From NCBI RefSeq assembly GCF_016859285.1, contig NC_053400.1, forward strand, positions 22,649,001 to 22,713,000: 64,000 nt of DNA. The letters run 5' to 3'. A model generated the notes under the pieces. The model saw only the letters and a program-made list of their open reading frames with translations. It was not told the origin of the DNA and ran no database searches. Within the stretch, counting starts at the first letter, position 1, and each line of letters opens with the position of its first letter. Source of the stretch: Xiphias gladius. Lineage: Eukaryota; Chordata; Actinopteri; Istiophoriformes; Xiphiidae. The position numbers and the translations under genes are program-made. This document shows, piece by piece, positions 10,592 through 38,125 of the stretch.

Positions 10592-13500
10592 ATGGGGGAC
10601 ATCGAGGCTCCCGCCTCGAATCGGCCGCGCCAGACTGTCCTGCTCTCCGTTCTTCCGAGCAAAGAGTTCGCCTCCTCAAGGAAAGGAATGCTGCTCATTG
10701 CAGAAGTGGTAAGAAATTAGGGGAGGAATCTGCTCTGAAACAAATGAAACTGCTACCGTGCCATCGCTTCGCCCTAAAAGGAAAGGCGCACTGCGGTCTG
10801 GGTACTTTCATTCGCCGTTTTCTAATAGTTATGGCAGCTACAGCGATGTGTTGCTTTAGTGCACATTCAGAGATAACTTTAACAGACTGCTGAACTGTCA
10901 TTTTAGATGTAGGTCATTCGGTTTCCGTCACAAGGTTTCCATTAGTGAAAGGGGGAGCAGTAAGAGTGTATGGCAACATGAGCTAAACTTCTTAAACTTG
11001 GGATAATCATTTATACTGGATTTTGGACAAACCGCACGAAGACTTCCCTAAGCAGAAGTCAACTTTACTGTCAGGGACCGAGCTAAATAACGGTCCAAGC
11101 TTCTTCAGTCTCTCAGTGTTGTGTCCCTCTCCATTGTGCACCATCAGTTTAAACAGCAAATGCTGTTGCTTATACAAAAAAAAAAAAAAAGTTACTCTTT
11201 TAATGACTGTCCAAGTGGATTCCAACAAATCAGGAACTGAAAGAATGAGTGGGACTGTTGGACGGTGTTAGTAGTGAGGGGTGGAGGGAACGCCACCAGC
11301 ATCGTGCACTACTTGCGGGAAGGGTCTTCTTGCAGTGACTGTGTGGAGAGGGCTGCATGAACCCTCACACTCGTGTCAGGTGACATTCAGCTCATGGTGG
11401 CCTGTGAGAGAGGGCAGTCATCTTCCCCACAGTCACATCCTTCAGTCTGTTGCCATAACATGTAGCCTGGAGCACAGTCCTCGCTGTGTGTGAATGCAGA
11501 GCTCTGCAGCCCCCTGCGCTCTCACACACACAATAAAGCCTCTTTACTGCTTCTTCACAGTGTGACTCTGATTTTCATCCCTTGGCTAAAATCCATCTGT
11601 AACCCATCTTAAAATCTACTGGCCTCTGCTGACAGTTGAAAGCGCAACCGTATCCTGCTATATGCATGTAGGTGAGCGTGCACACCTGGTTTGGACGTGT
11701 GCAGAGGAGGTAGAGACCCAAAGCTTTAGTGCATTTGTGATATACCGTGCAGGGTTTGTGGCAGGTGGACCACCTATTCTGGAATAAAGACCACGGCTTG
11801 TTAAAATGAAAGAAAATGAATACATTTCTTGGAAATATAACACTGAGCTTCAAGGAAAAGAGTAGAGGTCCAATTTCGCACAGCAAATGACACAGTGTTT
11901 GAAACCACCACTGCTGCTATTCTAATTTCAGAGGGTAACTTTGGTGTGTGTGTGTGTGTGTGTAGGTCTAACTTAGGTAACTTTTGGGGGAAAATTGTAG
12001 ACTAAAGACCAGTTAATTGGGAAAAAGCTGATTTTTGGGTCAGTGGTTAAGGTTAGGGTAATGGTTAGGGTTAGGTAAGTGGTGGTTATAGTTATGGTTA
12101 GGATAAGTCTCCAGGGAAATGAATGCAAGTCTATGTAATGTCCGCAAAAGTGACCTAGATCAACATGTGCGTGTTTAAGAGTGTAAAGTGGCACAGAATT
12201 CAATATATCATGATTTATGTCTTGTATGTTTCAGCTCATTTTCTCTTTGATGGCTAAAGGCTCAGTTTAAATGTTTTCTCGTTTACCTCTGGTGGAATCT
12301 AGCTTTGCGGATAGTTTGGGTTCATTTGTTCCTGGTTTTGAGATATCCATCCCTGAGATTTCTGTCCCAAGTACAATTGAGGTGAATGGAATGTCATTTG
12401 TGGCTCAACAGTAATCAAAAATTATGTCAAACAGCAATGAATCTTTCTAGAAGCTGTGCCTACGTAGCTCCATATAATCCACAGATTTCTCTATCATGTC
12501 GTGATATTGATAGACTGTATAGTGGGACATGGTCAATTTTGTGGAAAAATAAATTGAGAAACTTTTTAAAGTTAAAAAAACAATAAGGTAAAAAAAGAAT
12601 CCAATAAAAATCCAATACTGCCATAGTGCAATCCTGATTATTCCATTGCAGCCTTTCCCACAATGGACTAAGACAACCAGAGAGATTAAGGGGATTGCTA
12701 CAGTATGACAGTATGGTTTAAATGTTTGATGGTTGACAAAGCTCTATCGTCTGTGGATTATTCTGAGTGTTAAATGGCTCATTTTTCATTTCTGCGAGGA
12801 GCACAAGCAAATTTCCATTCATCTCCATTGTATCTAAGTGAGGGCAAAAAAAAAATCTCATTTTAGTTTGGTCTAAGATTTGAGTGCACACTAGATTTAA
12901 CCACTAATTATTAATTTAACCACTACTGTTCATGTAATTATAATCCTGGGATTTACTGCGTTGCGCAAGGTGCACTGTGTGAGTGCGCAACCTCCTTGCA
13001 TAACTGTGAAGTTATTCTCGTTGGAGTGAAGTGTCACAGTTGAACTATCGTTTTGATACAACTCAGAGCTTAGAGGCAGTGTCGTGTCAGCCCACAGCCG
13101 CTGAACTCAACTGTTAGATGTGAGGCTTCCAAAGAGAAAACAGCTTGCAGCTTCACTATTCTTGGGAGCATTAGTCAGACACATATCCTGCTGAGCACGC
13201 ATTACTGTACGCGGTGTGTCAGACCGCTATGTACTCATCATTAGGACTCTCGGTCTCAGCCAGCAGCAGGCTCGATACGGGATGTAAAATCACAGCACGT
13301 ACACAAAAGAGCAGGTTTTTGTAGCATTGGAAATATTTTCAAAATGCTACAAGCTGTGGTAAATGTTTGCAAAGTGATCCTTCCTCCTACGGAGGTGGTA
13401 CAAACTGAAAAATACTAAGGATTGTCCGATTTCTTATGTCAGCATGTATTGTGTTTCAGGCCTCGGGAATTATGATGATTTTGAAGTTAAAAGCCTTCGT

Positions 13501-16496
13501 ATGCACTCATAGCAAGTTTCACTACTTTCAGTACCTGCTCATTTGACTCGGCACATACTTTTTAAGGGCAATAACAAACTCTCTTCCATCTGATCCTAGT
13601 CCAAAATACGGTATGTCTTTATGTCAGAGTTTACAAATAATAAGACAGAGTAGTTGATATGATCTGTTGATTCATCCTTTAGCTTTTTCACAGAAAAATA
13701 ATCAGCAACACTTTTTATGATTAATTGTATAACTCAATTATCAAGCAAAAATGCCAAACATTCTCTGGTTCCTGCCTCGCAAATGTGAGAATTTGCTCCT
13801 TTTCATGGTTTTATGTGATTGTAAATAGATGAGTTTTGGCTTTTGGACTGTTGGTTAGACAAAACAAGACATTTGGAAACACCATCTTGGGCTCTGGAAT
13901 ATTTTGCTGGGCGTTTTTCACTATTTTTTTACTATTTTTATCAACTAACTACAACTACTATGCTACTGTGGAGTGTCATGCCAATGTACATTACGCAACA
14001 TGAAAAAAATGATTTGATTTACTGGTGTGATTTTTTTCGCAAGATCATGTAACACAAAAATGTACCGACTCTTCCAGCTCATCCACTGCTGTGTGGTTTT
14101 TCAGTGCTGCACAGTGATGATCCCAGCATCCCGGAATTTATTCTTCAAAAGTAAACATGCCCGAGGGTCTTCCCAGAAACCTCAGGGAAAAGTCTCTGAA
14201 GTGTACCTGTTAAGTGTTGGCTTAGCATTTTTTAAAGCGGAGCAGCTGCAGCAGTTTGGGTTCAGTCAGGGGGAGGTCCTACCCTCAGGCTGGCGTGGGA
14301 CGACTGACTGAGACAAAGACAAGATGGCCGGGCCTGTTGGAGATTACAGTGTCTGGATTTGCTTTCATTTGCACTGATGTGGTGTGTCCACTCCTCTAGT
14401 GGAAAGCGTCCCCCACAAGGCAGGCTCACTTTACTTGCATTGTGATTAACTGCCTGTACAAAGCACGTTTAAACATCTTCTTTCATTGTTACAGCTTTGG
14501 TATTGTGGGTGTTTGCACAAGTGTGTTTGTGTGTGAGAGAGAACGAGAGGGTTTCGGTGTAACAGTGTATGAGCCTATGTGAATAAACATTGTCAGCAAC
14601 AGCTGTATCTCCTTACAGGAAGTGGGCCTGAAGCTGTAATTCACACTGGCTTACAGCTTTGGGGATAGTGTAACGTCTTGAATTTAACATCTTGAAGGGA
14701 GAAGATTATTTTTTTTAATTTATCATTTGAATTCAAAATGTAAATTTGCCTTCAGCTTCAAGCAGCTCACTTAGAAATAAATAAATAAATAAGCGTCTTC
14801 TTCAGCATCCCTTAGTTGTCTTCAATCACAAACAGAAACGCAGATTCTACTTCTTCTTTCCGCCAAGAGTTTTGTCTTTAACTTTTCATTGATCTAAACA
14901 TACAGTACATGTTCCAACTATTTCTCTCTCTCTCTCTCTCTCTGTTTTTATTTTTCTTTGTAGGCTCTTTCCTTTGTATCCTTTGTGTGTTTTGCGGCAT
15001 CCACAGCAGCAGCCTTTGTGACAGTCCCGCTGCTGGAGTTCCTGGCTGCTTTCTTCTTGTTGTTCGCTTACTCCACCAAATTCAATGAGAGGTTTAAAGG
15101 CTTCCTCTGGCCTCTGATGGTAAGAGCAATTTTCCAAAAAAAAAAAAAAAATTTAATTTTAACTTTGCAGTGGATGTACATGAAAATCTTCTAGTGCTAA
15201 AAGAAGAAAACAGTCATATGAAGTTGGATTTTTCCTCTGAATCATGGTGTTTCTTTCCTTTCTCTCAAAGGATTTCATGAGATGTGTGACTGCCTCCATT
15301 ATCTTTTTCATCATCTCCATAATTGCAGTGTCCAAATATGTGGACAGCTCCTCTAAGGCTGCTGGGGTAAAGTCGACCTCTCGTCATAGCCTACACCACC
15401 CTAATTTCTGTATTACTAAGTACATGCAACACACTTAGCCTTTGTCCAACAACCTGATCAGTAGATTTTCACTGCATTCATATCAAATTTCTTCTTTTTA
15501 CAGGTATTTGGGTTCATTGCCACCATTGTTTTCGCTTTAGATTTTTACCTCATTTTTAATGAGCTGGCTAATTTCCTAAAGCGAGGAGGGGAGTCCAGTG
15601 ATGACCCATCAAGACAGCAAGGTAATACCCCAAATGGAAATCTGATAAATGGCCATATAAGAACATCTATATTAAATACAGACATATATGTTTTTTTATA
15701 TGGACATACAGTATACTTTGATCCAATATATGTTTTTCATATATTAAAAGGTAAATGTGCTGATATGTAGCAGAAATAGTTTTGTATGCGTGGTAGCTCA
15801 GTATTTAAGTAGCATACATGAATCGCCATACATGATGTTGGAATATTCTGTGCTATATAATATATATTCAACAAAAATATGTATTCAACATATGTCATAT
15901 TATTAAGAAATATGGCTTACTAATATACCTAATATATGTATGATATAATTTGCAAATATGTAGCCCAGTTTGTTTTGCAAACATTTTCAAAAACGAAATT
16001 TGATACATGCATATACGAAAAAATACCATACTTTGGAATATTTGTGTACTCTCACTATATGTTGGTGCAGCGATTAGCACGGCCGCCTCACAAGCAACAC
16101 TGTTTGATACCACCAGGGGGCAGTGAATATGCTTTTTGGGATGTGTATGCACCCACCCTTTAAACAGCAAAGTTTAAGGTGTCGAAGTTTGCTTTTGCTC
16201 TGTGGTTTAATGAAAATAGGACCAATAAAATGTTTTCTGCAGTATCATAACTCAATATCAGTTAGTTTAATCCGTCGTGTCCTCTCATTGTTTAAGAGAT
16301 GGAAATGTCTTCAAGTGCGCCGTATTTTCAGTGTGTTGCTTTCTCACATGAAAGTGACTACAATTGCCAATGTTTTACTTATTTATTTAACCGATCCACA
16401 GAAAGCACATATGGAGAACTAACACTCATTCTGACGCCAGATGTGTTTTGTCAATTTTGTTTTCTAGATGAGTCTTCAGACTCTGATTCGGACTGA
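10592..16496 (+). CDS. cmtm3: CKLF-like MARVEL transmembrane domain-containing protein 3
   Basis: Four-helix MARVEL protein of the CMTM family; in mammals linked to membrane trafficking and growth-factor receptor turnover. Coding exons are 10592-10708, 14964-15119, 15271-15366, 15504-15621 and 16468-16496, giving 171 aa (human CMTM3 is 182). The junctions are phase 0 apart from the last, where G joins AT to make Asp. The MARVEL domain spans about residues 35-145, with PLLEFLAAFFLLFAYSTKFN, GFLWPLM, DFMRCVTASIIFF, SSKAAGVFGFIATIVFA and DFYLIFNELANFLK matching human CMTM3 closely. The tail ends ESSDSDSD, as in human (NSDSDSD), a serine/acidic stretch suited to casein kinase 2. The ATG sits in CAACAATGG, a good context. 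Splice sites are canonical. It is in tandem with cklf and convergent to cmtm4. Confidence 0.93.
11940..12180 (+). repeat. TTAGGG-like interspersed repeat with (GT)n run, plus orientation
   Basis: A (GT)n run at about 11945-11963 is followed by GGTTAAGGTTAGGGTAATGG and TATGGTTAGGATAAGTCTCC. This matches, in opposite orientation, the element at 9660-9860 in the neighbouring gene. Confidence 0.65.
13685..13950 (+). repeat. Interspersed repeat of teleost type (copy 2)
   Basis: Shares AAGCAAAAATGCCAAACAT, TTTTGGCTTTTGGACTGTTG, GACAAAACAAGACAT, CATCTTGGGCTCTGG and GCGTTTTTCACTAT with the copy at 5733-5975, in the same order. It looks less decayed than copy 1. Family name not assigned. Confidence 0.75.
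14923..14942 (+). repeat. (TC)n array before cmtm3 exon 2
   Basis: A run of alternating TC sits about 20 bp upstream of the exon 2 acceptor at 14963 and doubles as an extended polypyrimidine tract. Confidence 0.85.
15640..16030 (+). repeat. AT-rich region with recurring ATATG words
   Basis: Intron 4 of cmtm3 contains many copies of TATATGT, CATATAT and close variants over about 400 bp, plus TTCAACA repeated near 15870-15890. It may be a degraded AT-rich mobile element. No clear termini were found. Confidence 0.4.
16055..16123 (+). repeat. tRNA-like (SINE head-like) fragment ending in a CTCF-type core
   Basis: The words GCAGCGATTAGCAC and GCCTCACAAGCAA resemble the A-box side of a tRNA-like repeat widespread in fish (GCGCAGTGGTTAGCAC ... 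GCCTCACAGCAAG). GTTTGATACC stands where a degraded B box would be. The CTCF-like core at 16110-16123 overlaps its end. Confidence 0.45.
16110..16123 (+). promoter_or_regulatory. CTCF-like core motif
   Basis: CCACCAGGGGGCAG fits the vertebrate CTCF core CCASYAGRKGGCRS at every position. It lies in intron 4 of cmtm3. Occupancy cannot be known from sequence. Confidence 0.5.
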
Positions 16497-17151
16497 GACA
16501 GACATGTTTCATCATACAAAGGAAACCTTTGAGATGAAATGGCCGCTGCTGAACTGCCATTTGTTTCATCATGCCACAAGAAATCACATCCAGGTCACAC
16601 TGTTTGTTTCTTACTTGCATTTATTGGTAGTGGATGGGGGGGTGGCTCTCCGTACAGTCATCTAGGGCCAAATATGTTTAAAGAGGAGGTACCAGATCCT
16701 TTGCAGTTATCCTCTTTGAATAGGTTTTCTTCTGCTGAGCCTCCAAGGGTGGAAATACATTTCACACATTAATCATGTCATAGCATTCAGGACACAAGTC
16801 TAAACTCATGTGTCAAATACGTTATTCTTTTTAGTTACTAATTTACTGCTCATTTCAAGGAGTTTTAAAAATCATGCAAAAAATCCTTTTTCATGTCCAA
16901 ACTCATATCCGGTGTCTTAGATGATTTGGGGGGAAAATCTAAATGTCATTATCAACCTGATACTTAAATTATCATGAAGCTGTGAAATTGTTTGGTGTCA
17001 TTATACTGAATTTTTACAAGCCGTTTGTATGATCTACATGTAAGAGCATATGTCTAAATCTGAAATAATGACTAAGATTGACGTTGGGGTATGCACTGGG
17101 ACCCTGATTACAGACATATTAAACTACATCACTAAATCACTGTGCATAAGA

Positions 17152-17157
17152 AATAAA
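17152..17157 (+). terminator. cmtm3: Candidate cmtm3 poly(A) signal
   Basis: First AATAAA after the cmtm3 stop, 655 bp downstream. A further AATAAA at 18483-18488 could serve a longer 3' UTR. Confidence 0.45.
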
Positions 17158-17245
17158 TGTTTAGGAATACTAACAATGAAGCTTTTTTGGGAACAAAGAC
17201 GTTCCAGCCTTTTAAATGGAAGAGCTAAATAAGACAGGAGGCCTG

Positions 17246-17565
17246 CACTCAGTTGGCAGTTTATTAGGTACACCTAGATAAAAGTAAGACAGGTATTTCT
17301 ATTATTTTGTCTGCCCCATTTATATTAATGAGAGAAGGCTAAATAAACACCTCTCTGTATAACGCAATACAGTTCTACAGCACTACAAACTACATCCTCC
17401 AAAATGACCACACAGTTGAATCAACACTTCTCTTAAAAGAGTTTAAACAAAAACTGAACATTATAATCATTATTAATCCTCATGAATGGAGGATTTATTG
17501 CAGGACTGTTGTATTAGACTGCTTTAGTTTTAGCTAGGTGTTCCCAATAAACTGCCAACTGAGTG
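17246..17565. mobile_element. 320-bp non-autonomous DNA transposon (MITE-like)
   Basis: Ends are inverted repeats of about 30 bp. The left starts CACTCAGTTGGCAGTTTATT and reaches GGTACACCTAG; the reverse complement of the right reads CACTCAGTTGGCAGTTTATT and then GGGAACACCTAG. The interior has no transposase-size open frame. Sequences with a GTTTATTAGGTACACCT-type end are abundant in fish genomes. No convincing target-site duplication was found at the edges chosen. Superfamily not assigned. Confidence 0.8.
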
Positions 17566-20500
17566 TGTATAAGTAAGGCGTAATCATCATTTATAAATTG
17601 ACAGTATTACTATAAAAAACAAACATGTACAGTATATAGAAGAACAGATTGGTTGCAGGTTGGCTGGTTACAACCTCTGTCCAAATGTCTTTACTCTACA
17701 GTAGTGTATTTTTATAATTTGCGGATAATATTTGCTCATATTCCTTTAAACCCTAACTTTTGGGTTAAAGACGTTCCTGTGGCGTACTGTACTGCATGAC
17801 AACCTTTTGTCCTCAAATGTTTATGTTTGAGGGTTTTTGTGAATTTAAGCAACAGCAATGATGATGCCTTTTAAAACCTTCTCAGTTAACCCAAAGCTTG
17901 AGAGACTCTCTTCTGTTTTAGCTTGTCTGCTGTATGTACTTCTATGTGCGTGTGTGTGTGTGTGTGCGAATAACAATGCATTGAAGCCACTTAATGCAGT
18001 ATTATTTTGTTGAATGCTAAATATTGAATATGTGAATCATGTTTTTGAAAAAAACATTTTCTTGTTTCTTGTTTTGGTTGAGCATTTGCTTTTTTTTTTG
18101 TGGGTTTTTTTTTTGTCAGTTTCTGCATGTCCTGTATGTTTGATTCTTCAGTTCCTCCACTGCCACTACTGAGAAATTAACAGAAAGCCACAGTGACTTT
18201 AAATGTAAAACACACTGCACTACATGAGTGTTTCAACAGCACTGTAATAGATGATTGAAAATTGGTGTCTGTGGCCTCTGATTTCCATGTGGGATTTAAA
18301 CAGATGTGAGCAATTGACGTATTGATAGTTAAGAAAATACAAAGCTGCAGTTCCATATAATAACTATTCACCATTGTGCCTTTTATTGGGGAGTTTTGAT
18401 TGTTCAGATAGTTAAGTGGCTTGATTTATATTAACATTCTGTTTGAATGGTGCCCTGGAAAACATATGCAAAAGTCTGTATTAATAAATGGAGACTAAAA
18501 TTGACTGAGAGTTCCCAGATTTATGCCAGCTGAGAGCTAGGTCGACACGTCTGCTTATCAGTGTGTGATTTTATATACAGTATCTTCGCTGTCCTGTAAA
18601 AACCATGTATCGCCAAAACAATAACTTTTTCAAGCTAAGAAAAATAGCCATGTAAACTTCAATCAAATGATGTTTTAAATTGTTTATTTTTCCTAAAAAG
18701 TAGGACATAAAGCGAAGGATCAAATGTTCCTTTATCTGGTTTTCACTGGACAGCAACAAAGCTCAGCTATACCCATTTGCCATGCATACATAGTTACGAT
18801 CAAGATGAAAACAGTGGCATGTTATAAATGAGGCCCCTTGCTGAACTATTGTAGGTGAAATATAAAGTTTGTTTTTCACTGTTTTGCCTTTTTCTTTCGT
18901 GCAAAAAAAATGTCTGAATAAAAACCTGAGCTATTTTCGATAATGTCCAAATCACTTTTATTTAAATTGTCACTATAAACTGATGTGAAGCCTATTGAGA
19001 ATGTTTTAAATACAAAAATACAGCTAAGTACGGCTCCAAGCTGTACAAGACAGAGCTTGTTGTAGTCATTATCATAGCACACATAATTAAAAGGAAACAG
19101 AAGAGCATCTCACCTCTAATTTCATTCAAACAGTCAGACTGATCATCTACAGTTTATATCACAATCTGGAAACTATAGCAGAAAACTTCTCTTTTCTTTC
19201 TCATAAATACAGATTCTTCATAACATACTGTAGCATTAAATTTTACATAGAGAAAGCTGCGGCTTGATGGCTTTTGAAAAATAAGATGGTCAGTTTATAT
19301 TATCAAATAGCATAATGCACTTGCATGATTTCTGCTGCTGTACAAATGTATAAGTGAAGATTGTTATAGTATCACTCAAAAACAAATCCATCAATGTTAA
19401 GTGACAGACATAAATACAAATGTGATTGTCTTTTCATACATTTTTTTCAGTCACCAATCCAAGAGAAATAGAAGTAGAACATGATATAAGTTACTTAAAT
19501 TGATTAACGATGAATCAAACATACTGTATAGTGTGAAAACTTCTGAGGCTATTTAAGAAGCCATATGGTTTTTATTTTTCATTTTAACCCACGGTCAAAT
19601 ACACTTCTGGTCCTTTCCTTATACACACACAATACTGTAGTTACCTGGGTGTAACTACACTCAATCCTCTGAAGTTGCAATGTATACATTTTAAATGAAG
19701 ACCAGGAGATGGAGCCAAAGAGTCAATTAAAACCCTGCACAAACTCACGCAAGCCTAATATACATAAAGACGTCTCAAACAACAACAACAAAAAACCCCC
19801 ACAAACACGTGTAACTGTAGTGTTGATTCAATACACCAGTACGATGTAAAACACCAAAAATTAAAGACATTTCTTCCTTCATCCTAAAAAGCTAATATGA
19901 TGTGATTTTTCAAGATTAAGCCAAACATTAAAGGAATGGCAAGTCTGTTTTGCGCTGTTGAGCTTTACAACACCTGCGATGTGGAATGATAGAGAGTTCG
20001 TAATACATGAAGTGTGTGATAATATACTGTAGATACATACACAGACATTTAATTCAACCAAATATGGAGTCAAAGCTGTGAGAATAAAGCTAAATGTACC
20101 ATATTTCCATCGCACTGTCTCTACCTTCACTTGACTCTTCCTTTTTTAATTAATTTTCACTTAACTTAAAGTATCAGTTAAATCCACTCTCTAGGATAGT
20201 CTTATCATGTCTAATAATTAGGAAGGCATTAAGAAATACAGCATTCAGGTTGAGGCACCCTGTGATTTAATTTCAAATGTTTTTTAAGGATCAAAGAATG
20301 AAGGAGTGTGTCAATACCTGAGATACAGTGTATGGGCTAAGGGCATTGATCTTGACCAGGTCACCTACTGATGTTTGTTTCAAAATGAATCTCACCGATG
20401 TACCGTCAACGTTTGAGTTACCTGAAGCCTTTGATATGTGCAAGATTAACAAGATACCAATTACCTTCTCATCACCTGATATAAGCTGCTCCTGGCTCAC

Positions 20501-21352
20501 AGTGTTGACCTAACACAGATCTCAAAATTTACATTTTTGGAATGCTAGTGAGAATGTTTTTTGGATAGCTTACACACAACCCCGGATAAAATACATGGAA
20601 TGATGTATTATGATATTTTTTTTAAACTTTGGTCTCGTAGTTGTGTCAAACCCATTGTATGCACTTGTGTTTCAAGGAAGTAAATCTTTTCCACTCATTT
20701 CAGATATTTTGTCCTTTTGTTGTACTGCCCGCCTTGACCCTGTACTGTTACTGTATAACTGCTGACGGCAAAGATCTTAATAGAATCTAAAGGTCACACG
20801 TTAAAGGCATTTTGCAAAGTTAGTCAAGACGAAGGAGAAACAAACTCTTAGGTTATGATGTGTAATGTTTAGATTAAAATATCCAATGTCAGACTTGCTC
20901 ACAGAAGCAAAACGCTGATGTCAGTGTCTAAGAAAGATCAGTAAAGTCACGGTGCTTTTGTTGTACTACAGGTTACTGTATGTTTCTGGTAGAGTGGCCT
21001 CCCTGGATCCACGATCACATTTATTACCACAGACTTCACAGACAGCGGCGTGACATAAGCAAACTGTACAAAAGCTGACCCTCTTTTACTTGACTTCATT
21101 CACAGTGAAACACAAAACTTTCTAAAAAGTCAGTCAACACCTTCGTCAGGACAGGAGTCGATGCACAGCCGGAGTCAAGTCAGCCTTTATTGACTCTTTG
21201 TGGAAGTCATACTTCCCACTGTTTTAGAAAGATATGTGGATGAAAAGTTTTAATGAAATTACCTTCAATTCCAGAGACTCTTTATGTGTAACTGCAGCCA
21301 AGATGCCTGATAAACAAAACCACAGAGCTCATCTGTGGCTATGAAGTGAAGT

Positions 21353-21358
21353 TTTATT
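21353..21358 (-). terminator. cmtm4: cmtm4 poly(A) signal
   Basis: AATAAA on the minus strand lies about 205 bp after the cmtm4 stop. It is a plausible end for a short 3' UTR. Confidence 0.6.
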
Positions 21359-21561
21359 CACTAACTGAGCAGGCAGAAAGAACAGCCATTAGTTAACAGC
21401 TCAAGTGTTGTGATGAGAAGTCAAAAGCGTGTGGTGAGCCTGAGATGGTCGTTCTGCCCAAGACTTAACTGAATTACTGTTCTGCAGGCAGAAGAGCCTC
21501 CATCTCAGTCAGCTGCCGGTAGTGTGGCTTTCCCTTAGTCTTTCTCATTGTCTGCCAGCGC

Positions 21562-36700
<15,139 letters not shown>

Positions 36701-36759
36701 ATGAAATTATTTCTTTATTCCCCGGAGGATTACAGTGTGGCTGCAGCTACTTTTATGGG

Positions 36760-38119
36760 GGGGGTTTTCTCCTGTATTTCTTCCGGGGGCAGCATATCAT
36801 TATAATTATCTTAAGTTTTTTTTTTTTTGCTGTATTATCTGTAAAATCTTTTTTTCACTCTAAAATACAACCATAAATATCAAGTATAACAAAAAATAAA
36901 TATGACTCTTTTACTAGGTCTATTACAATGGTCCCACCAAGTCCTTATAACAGAAGACTGTGCAGCTTAGATACAGGGAAGCAATGGTTTATGAGGCATT
37001 ATGTAGTGATATTGGTATGGTGGCTTACACCTGCTTTCCTCCAAACTGTGGGACAGCAAAACACCCAGGATGTTTATCATATGGCATGTCAATCACGTCA
37101 AGTAAACTTTCAGAAGTCGGGGATGATTTTCTTTAGCTGGGATGATACAACCGCACTACCCCGTGCTTTTCTGCCCTCCTATGGTTTTTGGTGGTATTAA
37201 AAGGTTGCCTAGGTAATTGCCGAGGGCCGGAGATGCTGGAAAAAGCTATCCGATACCTGAATGTTGCATCCAAACAGCTATTATCCTTGAATGAAGTGGT
37301 GCAGTTCCTCGGCTATGATGCCAGCAGATTTTCAGTATTTCCAGTTCAGGAGAATTCGGTTCTCTTTCTGAGTCGGCCCTGCTGGGTATGTGCAAAGATT
37401 ACAGATTGTTCAAATGTGCAGATTCACCCTCACAAAAATGTTTCGCTAAGCCTCAGCTAACCAAATGTGCAGTGTTGCAAACTGTTATGGCTTTGACAAT
37501 TTGACAAGCGTGGCTGGGTTAAAAACAAAGATTAAACAAGTTCAGCTGAATAAGTTTAGATTTGATCAACTTATCGGTATAGGACTTAATCAGAAACACA
37601 AAATATTAAATTGTGCACAATATGCTTCTGGTGGAAAAATACACGTTGAATTACAATTCATTGGGACTGTACCAGTGTATCACCTTTGAGAATTTTTTTG
37701 GAAGCAAATCAAGGGGGGGGGGCTAGATGTGGACTAGCTGTTGCCACATTTGTTACAAATATAAATATTTGTTAAATCTTTTAGCCTTTAGTGGTGCTTA
37801 TTAGCTTTAAGTGTTTTACTTACATGTGCAAATAAACGAACAGCATTTGTTAAAGTGCAGTGGTAAACAATGTCATTTTTTAAATTACATTTCTATGTTC
37901 AGTTGAGCAATCAGCACCATAGTTATCACTAATTAACAATGTCATTGTATTGTTTTGTTCTTTAGTATGGGGGCTGGTATTAGGCATTGTGGAGTAATTA
38001 AAGTGGTAAAATGTTAAGTTCTGACAACGCACTTTGTTTTGTCATAACATGAAAAATCAACAGACGCTGTATAAATAGACGCAAAAATGTGAAAGTCAAC
38101 CAAAGTTTGGATTCTTGGT
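36760..38119. other. Intergenic region between cmtm4 and dync1li2
   Basis: AT-rich DNA with poly(T) and poly(G) runs (about 36818-36829 and 37713-37721). Plus-strand open frames at 36928-37689 translate to unrecognised, low-plausibility peptides. Nothing else seen. Confidence 0.7.
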
Positions 38120-38125
38120 TTTATT
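38120..38125 (-). terminator. dync1li2: Candidate distal dync1li2 poly(A) signal
   Basis: AATAAA on the minus strand about 3.4 kb after the stop. A proximal alternative is at 38750-38755. Confidence 0.4.

Larger units (their letters stand above)
10709..14963 (+). other. cmtm3: cmtm3 intron 1
   Basis: A 4.25-kb intron runs from donor GTAAGA to acceptor TTTGTAG. It holds a TTAGGG-like repeat with a (GT)n run (11940-12180), a copy of a teleost interspersed repeat (13685-13950) and a (TC)n array (14923-14942). Open frames at 11007-11886 and 12386-14311 are short and unsupported. Confidence 0.85.
16497..21561. other. cmtm3-cmtm4 convergent spacer and 3' UTRs
   Basis: Five kilobases lie between the two stop codons. 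They hold the cmtm3 3' UTR on the left, the MITE-like element at 17246-17565, a (GT)n run at about 17947-17966, and the cmtm4 3' UTR at the right edge. The centre is AT-rich, with no recognisable coding sequence on either strand. Confidence 0.8.

Noticed and set aside
12040..12120. Possible interstitial telomere (GGTTAGGG words)
   Set aside because: The words are imperfect and not in a regular 6-bp array. A related sequence occurs at 9.7 kb in the opposite orientation, so it is a dispersed repeat.
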